Source: an uncultured Gemmatimonadota bacterium
GTDB lineage: Bacteria; Gemmatimonadota; Gemmatimonadetes; Gemmatimonadales; Gemmatimonadaceae
Length of the DNA: 10,389 bases
Direction of reading: 5' to 3'
NCBI GenBank assembly: GCA_946887155.1
Contig: CAMPKM010000073.1
Location: 1 to 10,389, forward strand
A program made the translations under genes and the position numbers. Below, in pieces: positions 1 to 6,374 of this stretch (position 1 is its first letter; every line of letters begins with the position of its first letter). The notes under the pieces are model-generated. The model was not told where the DNA came from. It saw only the letters and a list, made by a program, of their open reading frames with translations, and did no database searches.

Positions 1-250
1 CGTCGACCACCAACGGCGTCACTTCGAGCGACGCCTCTTCCGAGGTCGCGGTGACGGAGTCACGGGTCCGGTACGTCCACGCAACCTTCAGTGATTCGAC
101 GTTGGCGGCGGTGATCTGGGTGAGCGGAGAGAATCTCGTTCCGCCCGCGTCTCCTCCGTAGTACGGCCAGTCGGCACCGCGATCGACGGGCGTCGTGCCA
201 GGCTGCCCGCACGCAATCGCGACCACAAGCAGGATAGAATGCCTTTTCAA
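1..250 (-). CDS. PQQ-dependent dehydrogenase, lipoprotein-type N-terminus (partial, cut by left edge)
   Basis: Reading the minus strand from a TTG at 250-248 gives MKRHSILLVVAIACGQPG, followed by a segment reading ADWPYYGGDAGGTRFSPL and then NVESLKVAWTYRTRD. This is the typical opening of quinoprotein (pyrroloquinoline quinone, PQQ) dehydrogenases: the W-x-x-Y-G-G-D-x-x-G-T-R-(F/Y)-S-P-L block and the L-K-V-A-W-x-Y-R-T strand of the first propeller blade. Family knowledge: these are periplasmic eight-bladed beta-propellers that oxidise sugars or alcohols and pass electrons to quinone or cytochrome c. Only about 83 residues are present, so the substrate class, PQQ-binding residues and any fused cytochrome cannot be read. 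The N-terminus has a basic start, a hydrophobic run and a Cys at residue 14 (AIAC), so it may be a lipoprotein; the lipobox is imperfect, with Ala at -3. TTG is preferred because AGGGG lies 5 nt upstream; an in-frame GTG at 265-263 is the alternative. It follows the hydrolase gene by 33 bp, so co-transcription is likely. Confidence 0.83.
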   Translation of the reverse strand, partial: MKRHSILLVVAIACGQPGTTPVDRGADWPYYGGDAGGTRFSPLTQITAANVESLKVAWTYRTRDSVTATSEEASLEVTPLVVD

Positions 251-255
251 GTTGA

Positions 256-260
256 CCCCT
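256..260 (-). promoter_or_regulatory. Ribosome binding site of the quinoprotein gene (decides TTG start)
   Basis: The minus strand reads AGGGG, then five bases, then TTG. No ATG is available in this frame upstream, and the competing in-frame GTG at 265-263 has no purine-rich stretch in front of it. This favours the TTG start and gives a compact MKR-type signal sequence. Confidence 0.5.
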
Positions 261-283
261 GTCACACTGCATACTGCCAGGTT

Positions 284-2020
284 CTAGTACCTCCAGCTGC
301 GGAGATCGCCGCCGGGCGGAGCGGTCGCCAGCATCCGCTCCACGAACCACGGGAACGTCATCTGCGCATAACGAAGGCGCGAATACGCGTTGCTCCGCGT
401 GTGGTCGCCGTTCCAGCAATGTTCGTCGCGGTCGCCATAGTCCACGACAAAATCCGCTGGAGGGTTTAGCTTCCGGATCCGCTCCTCGGCCAGGTACACC
501 GCGTTGTTCAGGTAGTAATTGTCCATGTCGCCGACATAGATCCGGATCTTTCCTCGCAGCTTCGGCGCCAGTTTCGCCCAGTCGCGCTCGAGGATGTACG
601 ACAGGTCGTAGTTCTCCTTCCAGTGCGCCGCGACCGACTGGTCGATCTTCCCCGTAAGCTTGTCCCAGATCGGCTTCGGGTAACCATCGCTCCCCACCGG
701 CGAATATACCGACTCCCATACATCCCACTGGTCGCCGGACCGGGTCTTCGTGCCTAACGCCAGCTCGCGGTGGTTCTGCTGTTCCAGCGTGTTCTGCACG
801 TGGCCGAGGTAGTTGCGCAATCCCGGCCTCGGCACCCGCAGGAACGGACCTTCATTGTAGTACGCGTTCTCGTCCTGGTAGATGTTCACGACCGTATAGG
901 CGCGGAAGTCGATCGGATCGGGACAGGCGACCCAGGCGCCGTTGAAGTCGTCTGGATAGAACATCTGCACCGCCATCGCTTCCCAGCCGCCAGTCGAACC
1001 GCCGTACGTGAAGCGCGCCCACCCAGCACCGATCCCGCGGTACTGCTTCTCGATCTCGGGAATCAGTTCCTTCATGATCGCGTCGCCGTACGGCCCATTG
1101 TTCGCCGAGTTCACGGCGTACGAATCGTCGTAGAACGGCGTGGCATGCTGGATCTCCACGAGCAGCATGCGCGGAAATCCTTTTCCGGTCCAATCCTGGT
1201 AGAACTGGTAGCCGAGCTGCTGCTGGATGCGATTGTAGCCCGCGAGCGAGAAACGCTCACTGTAGTCGGGCGCGAGGTCCGGGTCGGGCGGCGTCTCCCG
1301 CCACGTCCCGAGGCTCGAGGGAAAGTGCCCGTGATTGATCACGAGCGGGTAGCGCGCATCCGGATGTTCGTCGAATCCCCACGGCAGCAGGACCCAGGCG
1401 CCGAGGAACATGTCGCGACCCCAGAACCTCGAGAGCAGCTCGCTCCGGATGCGCACGTACTTCACGTACTTCGTTTCCTTCTCCCGGAAATCAGCGACGG
1501 GCGGAATCTCCTGGTCGAGCGTGATGGTCGGTCCGCGCGACGACCCGCTATTGATCACCATGTTCAGCGGTCGCGAATAGAGATTCCCCGGCTTGCTCGC
1601 AAACTGCTGCCCTTCCCACTTGTCAGGCGCCAACTTGACGGTGTGGCCATCGCTTCGGCGAAACGTTTCATAACGATTGATCATCGCCTGGACGCGGTAC
1701 CGTCCGGACTCGAGCTGGCTCAGCGAGCGGAGCGGATACCCGAACGCCGAGGCATCGATGTAGCGGATTTCGCCGGGCCTCCATCCTTCGACGTCTACAC
1801 CGAACACTTGTGCGGTATTGACCGTGCCGCTCACCTGCGTGCGTGGCTCCCCGGCGGTGTCGGCGGAAATCATGAGCAGCAGTCGTCCGTCGATGGGGGT
1901 GCTGCTGCGTTCGGCCGGATACCTCACGCCAAAGCGCAGACGCGACGTTCCCTGCGCGGGCACGGATGCGGACGGGGCAATGGAAAACGCGAATGCGACT
2001 GCCAGGAGTGTGATTCGCAT
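284..2020 (-). CDS. Secreted alpha/beta-hydrolase (putative esterase), 578 aa
   Basis: Exported serine hydrolase of unknown substrate. The start at 2020-2018 is chosen over an ATG 43 codons upstream because AGAGGAG precedes it and because it yields a clean Sec signal, MRITLLAVAFAFSIAPSASVPA, with cleavage predicted after residue 22. The first roughly 230 mature residues look beta-rich and resemble nothing I recognise. The catalytic half then has the nucleophile elbow YGGSTGGWE with Ser342, an acid candidate in YVGDMDNYYLNN (Asp498 or Asp500), and a His candidate in DRDEHCWNGDH (His534). Spacing and order fit the alpha/beta-hydrolase fold, closest in my recollection to the esterase D-like group (PF00756-like). 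Esterase versus peptidase activity cannot be decided by reading. The mature protein is expected in the periplasm or outside the cell. It lies 193 bp after the flavoprotein gene and 33 bp before the quinoprotein gene, so the two exported enzymes may form their own transcript. Confidence 0.8.
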   Translation of the reverse strand: MRITLLAVAFAFSIAPSASVPAQGTSRLRFGVRYPAERSSTPIDGRLLLMISADTAGEPRTQVSGTVNTAQVFGVDVEGWRPGEIRYIDASAFGYPLRSLSQLESGRYRVQAMINRYETFRRSDGHTVKLAPDKWEGQQFASKPGNLYSRPLNMVINSGSSRGPTITLDQEIPPVADFREKETKYVKYVRIRSELLSRFWGRDMFLGAWVLLPWGFDEHPDARYPLVINHGHFPSSLGTWRETPPDPDLAPDYSERFSLAGYNRIQQQLGYQFYQDWTGKGFPRMLLVEIQHATPFYDDSYAVNSANNGPYGDAIMKELIPEIEKQYRGIGAGWARFTYGGSTGGWEAMAVQMFYPDDFNGAWVACPDPIDFRAYTVVNIYQDENAYYNEGPFLRVPRPGLRNYLGHVQNTLEQQNHRELALGTKTRSGDQWDVWESVYSPVGSDGYPKPIWDKLTGKIDQSVAAHWKENYDLSYILERDWAKLAPKLRGKIRIYVGDMDNYYLNNAVYLAEERIRKLNPPADFVVDYGDRDEHCWNGDHTRSNAYSRLRYAQMTFPWFVERMLATAPPGGDLRSWRY

Positions 2021-2026
2021 GGCAAG

Positions 2027-2033
2027 CTCCTCT
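2027..2033 (-). promoter_or_regulatory. Ribosome binding site of the hydrolase gene
   Basis: The minus strand reads AGAGGAG, six bases before the ATG at 2020-2018. This is the strongest Shine-Dalgarno match in the window and fixes the start at the signal peptide, not at the longer frame opening at 2149. Confidence 0.75.
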
Positions 2034-2213
2034 ACCAAACGGTGCAGCGGGGATCGTGCTTCGTCAAACAAAACCTTGGCGCGGATCGGGCGGGAACCGG
2101 CGAATGGAGCCGATGGCATCCAGAGAATCAGGCGCGATGGGGTAATCACCCTGAATCGCTATCGATTCCATCAGCCAGTTTTCGTCAGATCCGCGTGAGG
2201 TGTTGTCATCGAA
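2034..2213. promoter_or_regulatory. Intergenic region upstream of the hydrolase gene
   Basis: This gap between the flavoprotein stop and the hydrolase RBS is the longest in the leftward gene block and probably holds a promoter for the hydrolase-quinoprotein pair. I could not find a convincing -35/-10 pair: a TTGACG on the minus strand at about 2071-2076 has no good -10 partner at 16-18 bp. A small inverted repeat is listed separately. No strong hairpin with a T-run was seen, so an intrinsic terminator for the flavoprotein gene is not supported. Confidence 0.35.
2153..2168. repeat. Short inverted repeat, possible operator
   Basis: GAATCG, four bases (ctat), then CGATTC form a perfect 6-bp inverted repeat with a 16-bp footprint, about 130 bp upstream of the hydrolase start. 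The size suits a dimeric repressor site, but short repeats like this arise by chance often enough that function is only a guess. Confidence 0.3.
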
Positions 2214-2879
2214 TCAAGCAGCCCGCACATCCACGACCTCCACCCGATCCGTCGCGTCGCTCTGGCGCTCGCCGAGGAACTCGACCCACTGCGTCTTCAT
2301 CATGGGATAGTGCTTCGCGGCTTCGACGGACTGCATCCAGCACGAAATCGTCTCGTCGAATCGTTGCTGTAACGGCTCGGTCGCGATGCGACCTTCACTG
2401 TCGAACGCCTGGTGCGCCTGGGCCAGCGAAAACATGTCAGGATAGACGCGTGCGCCGAGATGTTCGAGCGGAATGCGCAGCGACCATAGTCCGCGGTTGC
2501 CGCCAGCCATCGACGGTGATGCCGACATGAGCATCCCGTACCGTCGCGTGAAGGGCTGCGGGCGGAACCGCGAAGTCCAGTCGATGACATTCTTGAGGAC
2601 GCCAGGCATCGACGCGTTGTACTCCGGTGAAACGATGATGAAGCCGTCGCTCGCCACCAACCGGTCCCTGAGGGCAGTCGCGCCCTCAGGCATGTGTCCC
2701 GCACTCTCCTCGTCGCCGTCGTAGGAGGGACAGTCGAAATCCGACATGGAAGCGCGATCCACCGCGCCACCAAACGACTCGACCGATCGCGTGGCGAGAG
2801 TCGCCAGCCGGTCGTTCAGCGAGTTGGTGCGCAGGGATGCGGCGAACACCAGCACCTTGACTTCGAATTGGGCGGTCAT
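2214..2879 (-). CDS. NADPH-dependent FMN reductase-like flavoprotein, 221 aa
   Basis: Cytosolic flavodoxin-fold oxidoreductase expected to bind FMN and reduce it, a quinone or an azo/chromate-type acceptor with NAD(P)H. Family signatures are visible in order: VLVFAASLRTNSLN (residues 10-22), the phosphate-binding loop type G/A-S-L-R-x-x-S-x-N of this family; SPEYNASMPGVLKNVIDW (84-101), the diagnostic S-P-E-Y-N-x-S-x-P-G-x-L-K-N-x-I-D-W block; and AGGNRG (115-120) with a following L-x-x-x-L-x-x-L-G-A. The length is slightly above the usual 180-200 residues because of a polar C-terminal tail after about residue 190. The ATG at 2879-2877 has no clear Shine-Dalgarno sequence; no better in-frame start lies in the preceding 44 bp. 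It directly follows the CPA2 antiporter gene, which suggests either a simple redox role or an ancillary role like that of KefF for KefC. The fold assignment is firm; the acceptor and role are inference. Confidence 0.88.
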   Translation of the reverse strand: MTAQFEVKVLVFAASLRTNSLNDRLATLATRSVESFGGAVDRASMSDFDCPSYDGDEESAGHMPEGATALRDRLVASDGFIIVSPEYNASMPGVLKNVIDWTSRFRPQPFTRRYGMLMSASPSMAGGNRGLWSLRIPLEHLGARVYPDMFSLAQAHQAFDSEGRIATEPLQQRFDETISCWMQSVEAAKHYPMMKTQWVEFLGERQSDATDRVEVVDVRAA

Positions 2880-2923
2880 GAGCGGTTGCCAGTTGTGGAT
2901 GAAAGAACGATGCCTCGCAAATT

Positions 2924-4993
2924 TCAGCGCTGATTCGCTGTTCCTGGCGGCGACACCATGATGCGCGCGCCGGCGACGGCGTCGTGCGTACCGGCTACCG
3001 CGATCACGTCCCCGGCCTGCATGCGCAAGTCGCCTCGAGGTGACACGACCTGTTCCTGTCCCCTCAGCAGCGCGAGCACTGTGGCACCGGTCACGCCACG
3101 CATGTCCAGCTCCGCCAGCGTCAGGCCATCGGCCGCGCTGCCACGCGCAATCGTCATCGCCACCGGCTCACCGATACCGGGAAGCATCTCGTGCATCTTC
3201 TGCATGGCGGCGTCGACATTCTCCTGCTTGCCATCGGACATGCGCTTGGACAGCGCCGCCGCGATCACTTCGCCTGCGGCCACGGCGTGACCCTGCAGGT
3301 TCTTTGCGCTGCGCCAGATCGCGAGAAACAGCACGAGGGCGGCAGCCATCACGACAGCGATGCCGGGAATCCGCGGCGCAAATGGTTGCGTGACGGTGAC
3401 GAGCAATGCCACCACGAAGAACAACAACCCGAACTGCAGCGTGACTTCGAGCGCCCGTCGCGGTGCGCGGGCCATGTCGACCTTTTTTGGCGCCGGCATG
3501 GGCAGCGCCTGGACCGCGATCTCCATCCCCAGCAGGTGCGTCCATCGCACCAGCGCTGCGACCAGCGGCGCCGCCAGGGCTGCCGCGACGACAAATACGA
3601 CGGCACGCGCCGGCGTCACGGCCAGTCCAGCCGTCCGGTCGAGCCAGTCGACGAGCAGGGGAAACTCCACCGACAGACCGATGAAGAGCACGGCGAGCAG
3701 CACTACATCGATGACGAGGACACGAATGAGACGGCGCGTCCGGCTCTTGCCGGTGCGTGGCGCGGACCGCAGTCGCTCGAACCACGAACCGTAGAGCGCG
3801 ACGAACGTCTGCAACCGTTGCGGAAGGCTGGCATCGACGATGGCGGCCATGCGCGGCGCCGTCCGGATGAGTGTCGGTGTGAAAAGCGTCGTGATCGCGC
3901 ACACCGCCACCATCACTGGATACAAAAAGTCCCTCGTCGCTCCCGTCGCGATACCTACCGACGCGATGATGAACGAGAACTCGCCGATCTGCGCCAGGCT
4001 CATGCCCGCTTGTACCGCCGTCCGCAGCCCTTCGCCGATCATGAAAACGCCCGCCGAAACGGCGATCACGTTGGCCACGACCACCACCGTGACCAACAGC
4101 AACACGACGTGCCAGTAGTCGACCACGACCGCCGGCTCGAGCAGCATCCCGACCGACACAAAAAATACCGCGACGAACAGGTCCCGAACCGGAGTGACCA
4201 GGTGCTCCACCACCTTTTCCTTGCCCGATTCTCCCACCAGCGAGCCGGCAATGAATGCGCCTAACGCGACGGAATAGCCGAGCGACAAGGCCAGCAGCGA
4301 GGCGGCGAAGCAGACGCCCATGCTGCTCACCAGGATCGTTTCGGCGCGGTCGGAACGGACCGCGGCCCGTATCAGCCGCGGTACCACGAGCAGGCCTACC
4401 CCAACCAGGCCGGCCAGGAACATCACCAGGCGAAGCGTGGTCGTGACAATTTCGCGCGGCGACAGGCCGCCGCCTTCGCCAACCGCCGTCAGGATGGCGA
4501 TCAACAGGATGGCGATCAGGTCCTCCACGATGAGGATGCCGATCACCATATCGGCCACGCGACCGCGAACCCCCTGCTCCGCGAACGCCTTCGCGATGAT
4601 CGTCGTCGAGGAAATCGCGATGGCGGCGCCCGTGAACAGGCTCTCGATCGGCGTCCAGCCGGCAATGCGCCCGATGAGGTAACCGAGCCCGATCAGCGTC
4701 GTGGCCTGCACCATCGCCACCACGCTGGCCGGCCCGCCCACGGCGATCAGCTTGCGCAGGTTGAACTCGAGCCCGATCGAAAACATGAGCAGCACGACGC
4801 CGAGCTCGGAGAACGCGTGCACCATCTGCTCGTCGGCGACGAGCGGGATCGGGATATGCGGGCCGATGATCATCCCGGCCACGAGATAGCCGAACACGAC
4901 TGGCTGCCGCAGGCGCTGGAAGATGAGGCTCGTCAGCGCGGCAACGCACAGGACGAGCGCGAGGTTGGCCAGGAAATCGTGCGAACTATCCAT
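2924..4993 (-). CDS. CPA2-family monovalent cation:proton antiporter with C-terminal RCK_C (TrkA-C) domain, 689 aa
   Basis: Inner-membrane exchanger of K+ or Na+ against H+. Residues about 8-380 form the Na+/H+ exchanger domain with many hydrophobic segments, including FGYLVAGMIIGPHIP (34-48), ISSTTIIAKAF (127-137) at the broken-helix position, the acidic pair E157-D158 where CPA2 proteins carry their ion-binding acids, and SLAQIGEFSFI (332-342), a hallmark of KefB/KefC-like members. Residues about 420-560 hold four more hydrophobic segments (roughly 422-445, 461-483, 515-535, 542-560) not part of the core exchanger. A soluble tail ends in an RCK_C domain (about 615-680: LTLAELDMRGVTGATVLALL, RGDLRMQAGDVIAVAGT), which in this family binds a regulatory ligand. 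No nucleotide-binding RCK_N (Rossmann GxGxxG) domain is present, unlike KefB/KefC. The ATG overlaps the symporter stop by 8 bp (ATGGATAG), with GAGGG 6 nt upstream, so translation is probably coupled. Ion specificity cannot be read. Confidence 0.92.
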   Translation of the reverse strand: MDSSHDFLANLALVLCVAALTSLIFQRLRQPVVFGYLVAGMIIGPHIPIPLVADEQMVHAFSELGVVLLMFSIGLEFNLRKLIAVGGPASVVAMVQATTLIGLGYLIGRIAGWTPIESLFTGAAIAISSTTIIAKAFAEQGVRGRVADMVIGILIVEDLIAILLIAILTAVGEGGGLSPREIVTTTLRLVMFLAGLVGVGLLVVPRLIRAAVRSDRAETILVSSMGVCFAASLLALSLGYSVALGAFIAGSLVGESGKEKVVEHLVTPVRDLFVAVFFVSVGMLLEPAVVVDYWHVVLLLVTVVVVANVIAVSAGVFMIGEGLRTAVQAGMSLAQIGEFSFIIASVGIATGATRDFLYPVMVAVCAITTLFTPTLIRTAPRMAAIVDASLPQRLQTFVALYGSWFERLRSAPRTGKSRTRRLIRVLVIDVVLLAVLFIGLSVEFPLLVDWLDRTAGLAVTPARAVVFVVAAALAAPLVAALVRWTHLLGMEIAVQALPMPAPKKVDMARAPRRALEVTLQFGLLFFVVALLVTVTQPFAPRIPGIAVVMAAALVLFLAIWRSAKNLQGHAVAAGEVIAAALSKRMSDGKQENVDAAMQKMHEMLPGIGEPVAMTIARGSAADGLTLAELDMRGVTGATVLALLRGQEQVVSPRGDLRMQAGDVIAVAGTHDAVAGARIMVSPPGTANQR

Positions 4994-6371
4994 GGCGGAC
5001 CCTCAACGCGGTTCGCTCGAACACGGCCACGACCACGTACGTCAGCAGCGAGGCCGCCAGCGACAACAGATAAGGGTACGCTACACCAGTCACCGTGGCA
5101 GCGACATACGACGCTACCCCCATCACCAGGGTGAACAGCGCGGCCAGTGGACCGCCGAGCTTCGTGAAGAGACCGAAACAGACGGTGATCAGCGTGCCTG
5201 CGCTACCGAATGCGGACGCGTCCTCAACGAGCTCGAAGACGCCCTCGGCGCGGATCGCCTGCACATACGCGATCGTCCCGAACGCCAGCACGCCGGCGCG
5301 CGCGATCAACACCTTCCGGCGCTCATCGGTGACCCGAAAGACGGGAACGATCAGGTTGTGTGACATCAGTCCCGAAGATACGAGCAAGGTACTGTCTACC
5401 GTCGACAGGATGGCCGCGACCAGCCCGCCGGCAAAGATCGCAAAGAAAAACGTTGGCAGCAGGGCCTGCGCAACCGCCGGGATGACCTGCTCGGCCTCGC
5501 CCAGCGACGGCACGATCCGCTGCCCGAGTACGCCGATCAGCAACGGGATCATGCCGACGGCAATGTACATGACGCCCGCCATCCATGATGAACGTCGCGC
5601 CACGTTAGGTGTCCTCGTGGCGATGATGCGGCCAACCAGTTCCGTGGCCACCACCGAGCCACAGATGGGAATGGCCCACTCCTCGAGCAGCGCCCAGGAA
5701 AATGCCTCGCCCGGGGGGAGCAGGCTGACCGGCCCCACTCCGCTCAGCAGGCCGCCCTCCTGCGCGGGCATCACGATGAGCACGCCCAGCATGACGACCG
5801 TGAGGCCGACGATCACCACCGTGCCCTGAATGACGTCGTTCACCGCGTCGGCGAGCAGGCCGCCGAACATCGTGTAGAGCATCGTGAACACCGCGGCAAT
5901 CCCGATCGCCATCTCGACCGACACGCCCGTAGTGACGGTGGACAGGATGTAACCGAATGCCCGTACCTGCGCCGCGGCCCAGAGAATCGAGCCGGGGATG
6001 AGGATGACTGCCGCCACCCGTTCCACCGGAACCGAATATCGCTGACGGAACAGGTCCGCCAGTGTCGTCAGCCGGCGCCGCCACAACGGACCGGCGAACA
6101 GGAATCCCATCAGGATCAGGCAGAGCCCGTACCCGAACGGCTCCGCGTTCGCCAGCGAAATCCCGCCCCGGAATGCGTTGCCGGCGGACCCCATGATGGT
6201 TTCCGAACCGAACCACGTTGCGAAAATGGAGAACGTCGCGAGCGTGTAGCCAAGGTTACGGCCGGCGAGCAGGTAGTCCGATTCGTTCCGGATTCGGCGC
6301 GAGATCCACACGCCGACGCCAAGCTGCACCGCGAGATACACCAGCATCGCGGCCAACGCAGGCGTCAGCAT
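4986..6371 (-). CDS. Sodium:solute symporter (SSS/SLC5 family), 461 aa
   Basis: Inner-membrane secondary transporter that uses the Na+ gradient to import an organic solute. Family signs: an N-terminal helix followed by SDYLLAGRNLGYTLATFSIFATWFGSETIMG (31-61), the usual SSS opening with the unwound first core helix; TLADLFRQRY (103-112); MFGGLLADAVNDVIQG (168-183), matching the G-G-x-x-A-V-x-x-D-x-x-Q-G signature; and ILSTVDSTLLVSSGLMSHNL (321-340), where S323, T324 and nearby serines sit at the conserved Na2 sodium site. About 12-13 hydrophobic segments fit the family, and 461 residues is at the short end of its range. The substrate cannot be told; SSS members carry sugars, amino acids, carboxylates, pantothenate and more. 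The gene begins 3 bp after the Omp85-like stop and overlaps the antiporter start by 8 bp, so all three are almost certainly one transcript. Confidence 0.93.
   Translation of the reverse strand: MLTPALAAMLVYLAVQLGVGVWISRRIRNESDYLLAGRNLGYTLATFSIFATWFGSETIMGSAGNAFRGGISLANAEPFGYGLCLILMGFLFAGPLWRRRLTTLADLFRQRYSVPVERVAAVILIPGSILWAAAQVRAFGYILSTVTTGVSVEMAIGIAAVFTMLYTMFGGLLADAVNDVIQGTVVIVGLTVVMLGVLIVMPAQEGGLLSGVGPVSLLPPGEAFSWALLEEWAIPICGSVVATELVGRIIATRTPNVARRSSWMAGVMYIAVGMIPLLIGVLGQRIVPSLGEAEQVIPAVAQALLPTFFFAIFAGGLVAAILSTVDSTLLVSSGLMSHNLIVPVFRVTDERRKVLIARAGVLAFGTIAYVQAIRAEGVFELVEDASAFGSAGTLITVCFGLFTKLGGPLAALFTLVMGVASYVAATVTGVAYPYLLSLAASLLTYVVVAVFERTALRVRHG
5000..5004 (-). promoter_or_regulatory. Ribosome binding site of the antiporter gene, inside the symporter gene
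   Basis: The minus strand reads GAGGG six bases before the antiporter ATG. It lies within the last codons of the symporter gene, which supports the 4993 start and re-initiation by ribosomes finishing the symporter. Confidence 0.6.
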
Positions 6372-6374
6372 GGC

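Noticed and set aside
60..728. 222-codon minus-strand frame spanning the hydrolase end and the quinoprotein start
   Set aside because: It crosses the junction of two recognised genes in a different frame and has a composition typical of a frame shadow.
2020..2214. Possible intrinsic terminator after the flavoprotein gene
   Set aside because: Only 4-bp stems such as CGGC/GCCG could be found in the gap, with no following T-run on the minus strand.
770..2530. 586-codon open frame on the plus strand
   Set aside because: It runs antisense across the hydrolase and most of the flavoprotein gene, which both have clear family motifs. The product is Arg/His/Pro-rich without domains, as expected from the reverse strand of GC-rich genes.
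3191..4264. 357-codon open frame on the plus strand
   Set aside because: Antisense to the antiporter gene; the product is an unnatural run of Arg, His, Asp and Gln with no motif.
3168..4949. 593-codon open frame on the minus strand
   Set aside because: Same strand but a shifted frame inside the antiporter gene; extremely rich in Arg, Gly and Asp, with no membrane segments. It is a frame shadow, not a nested gene.
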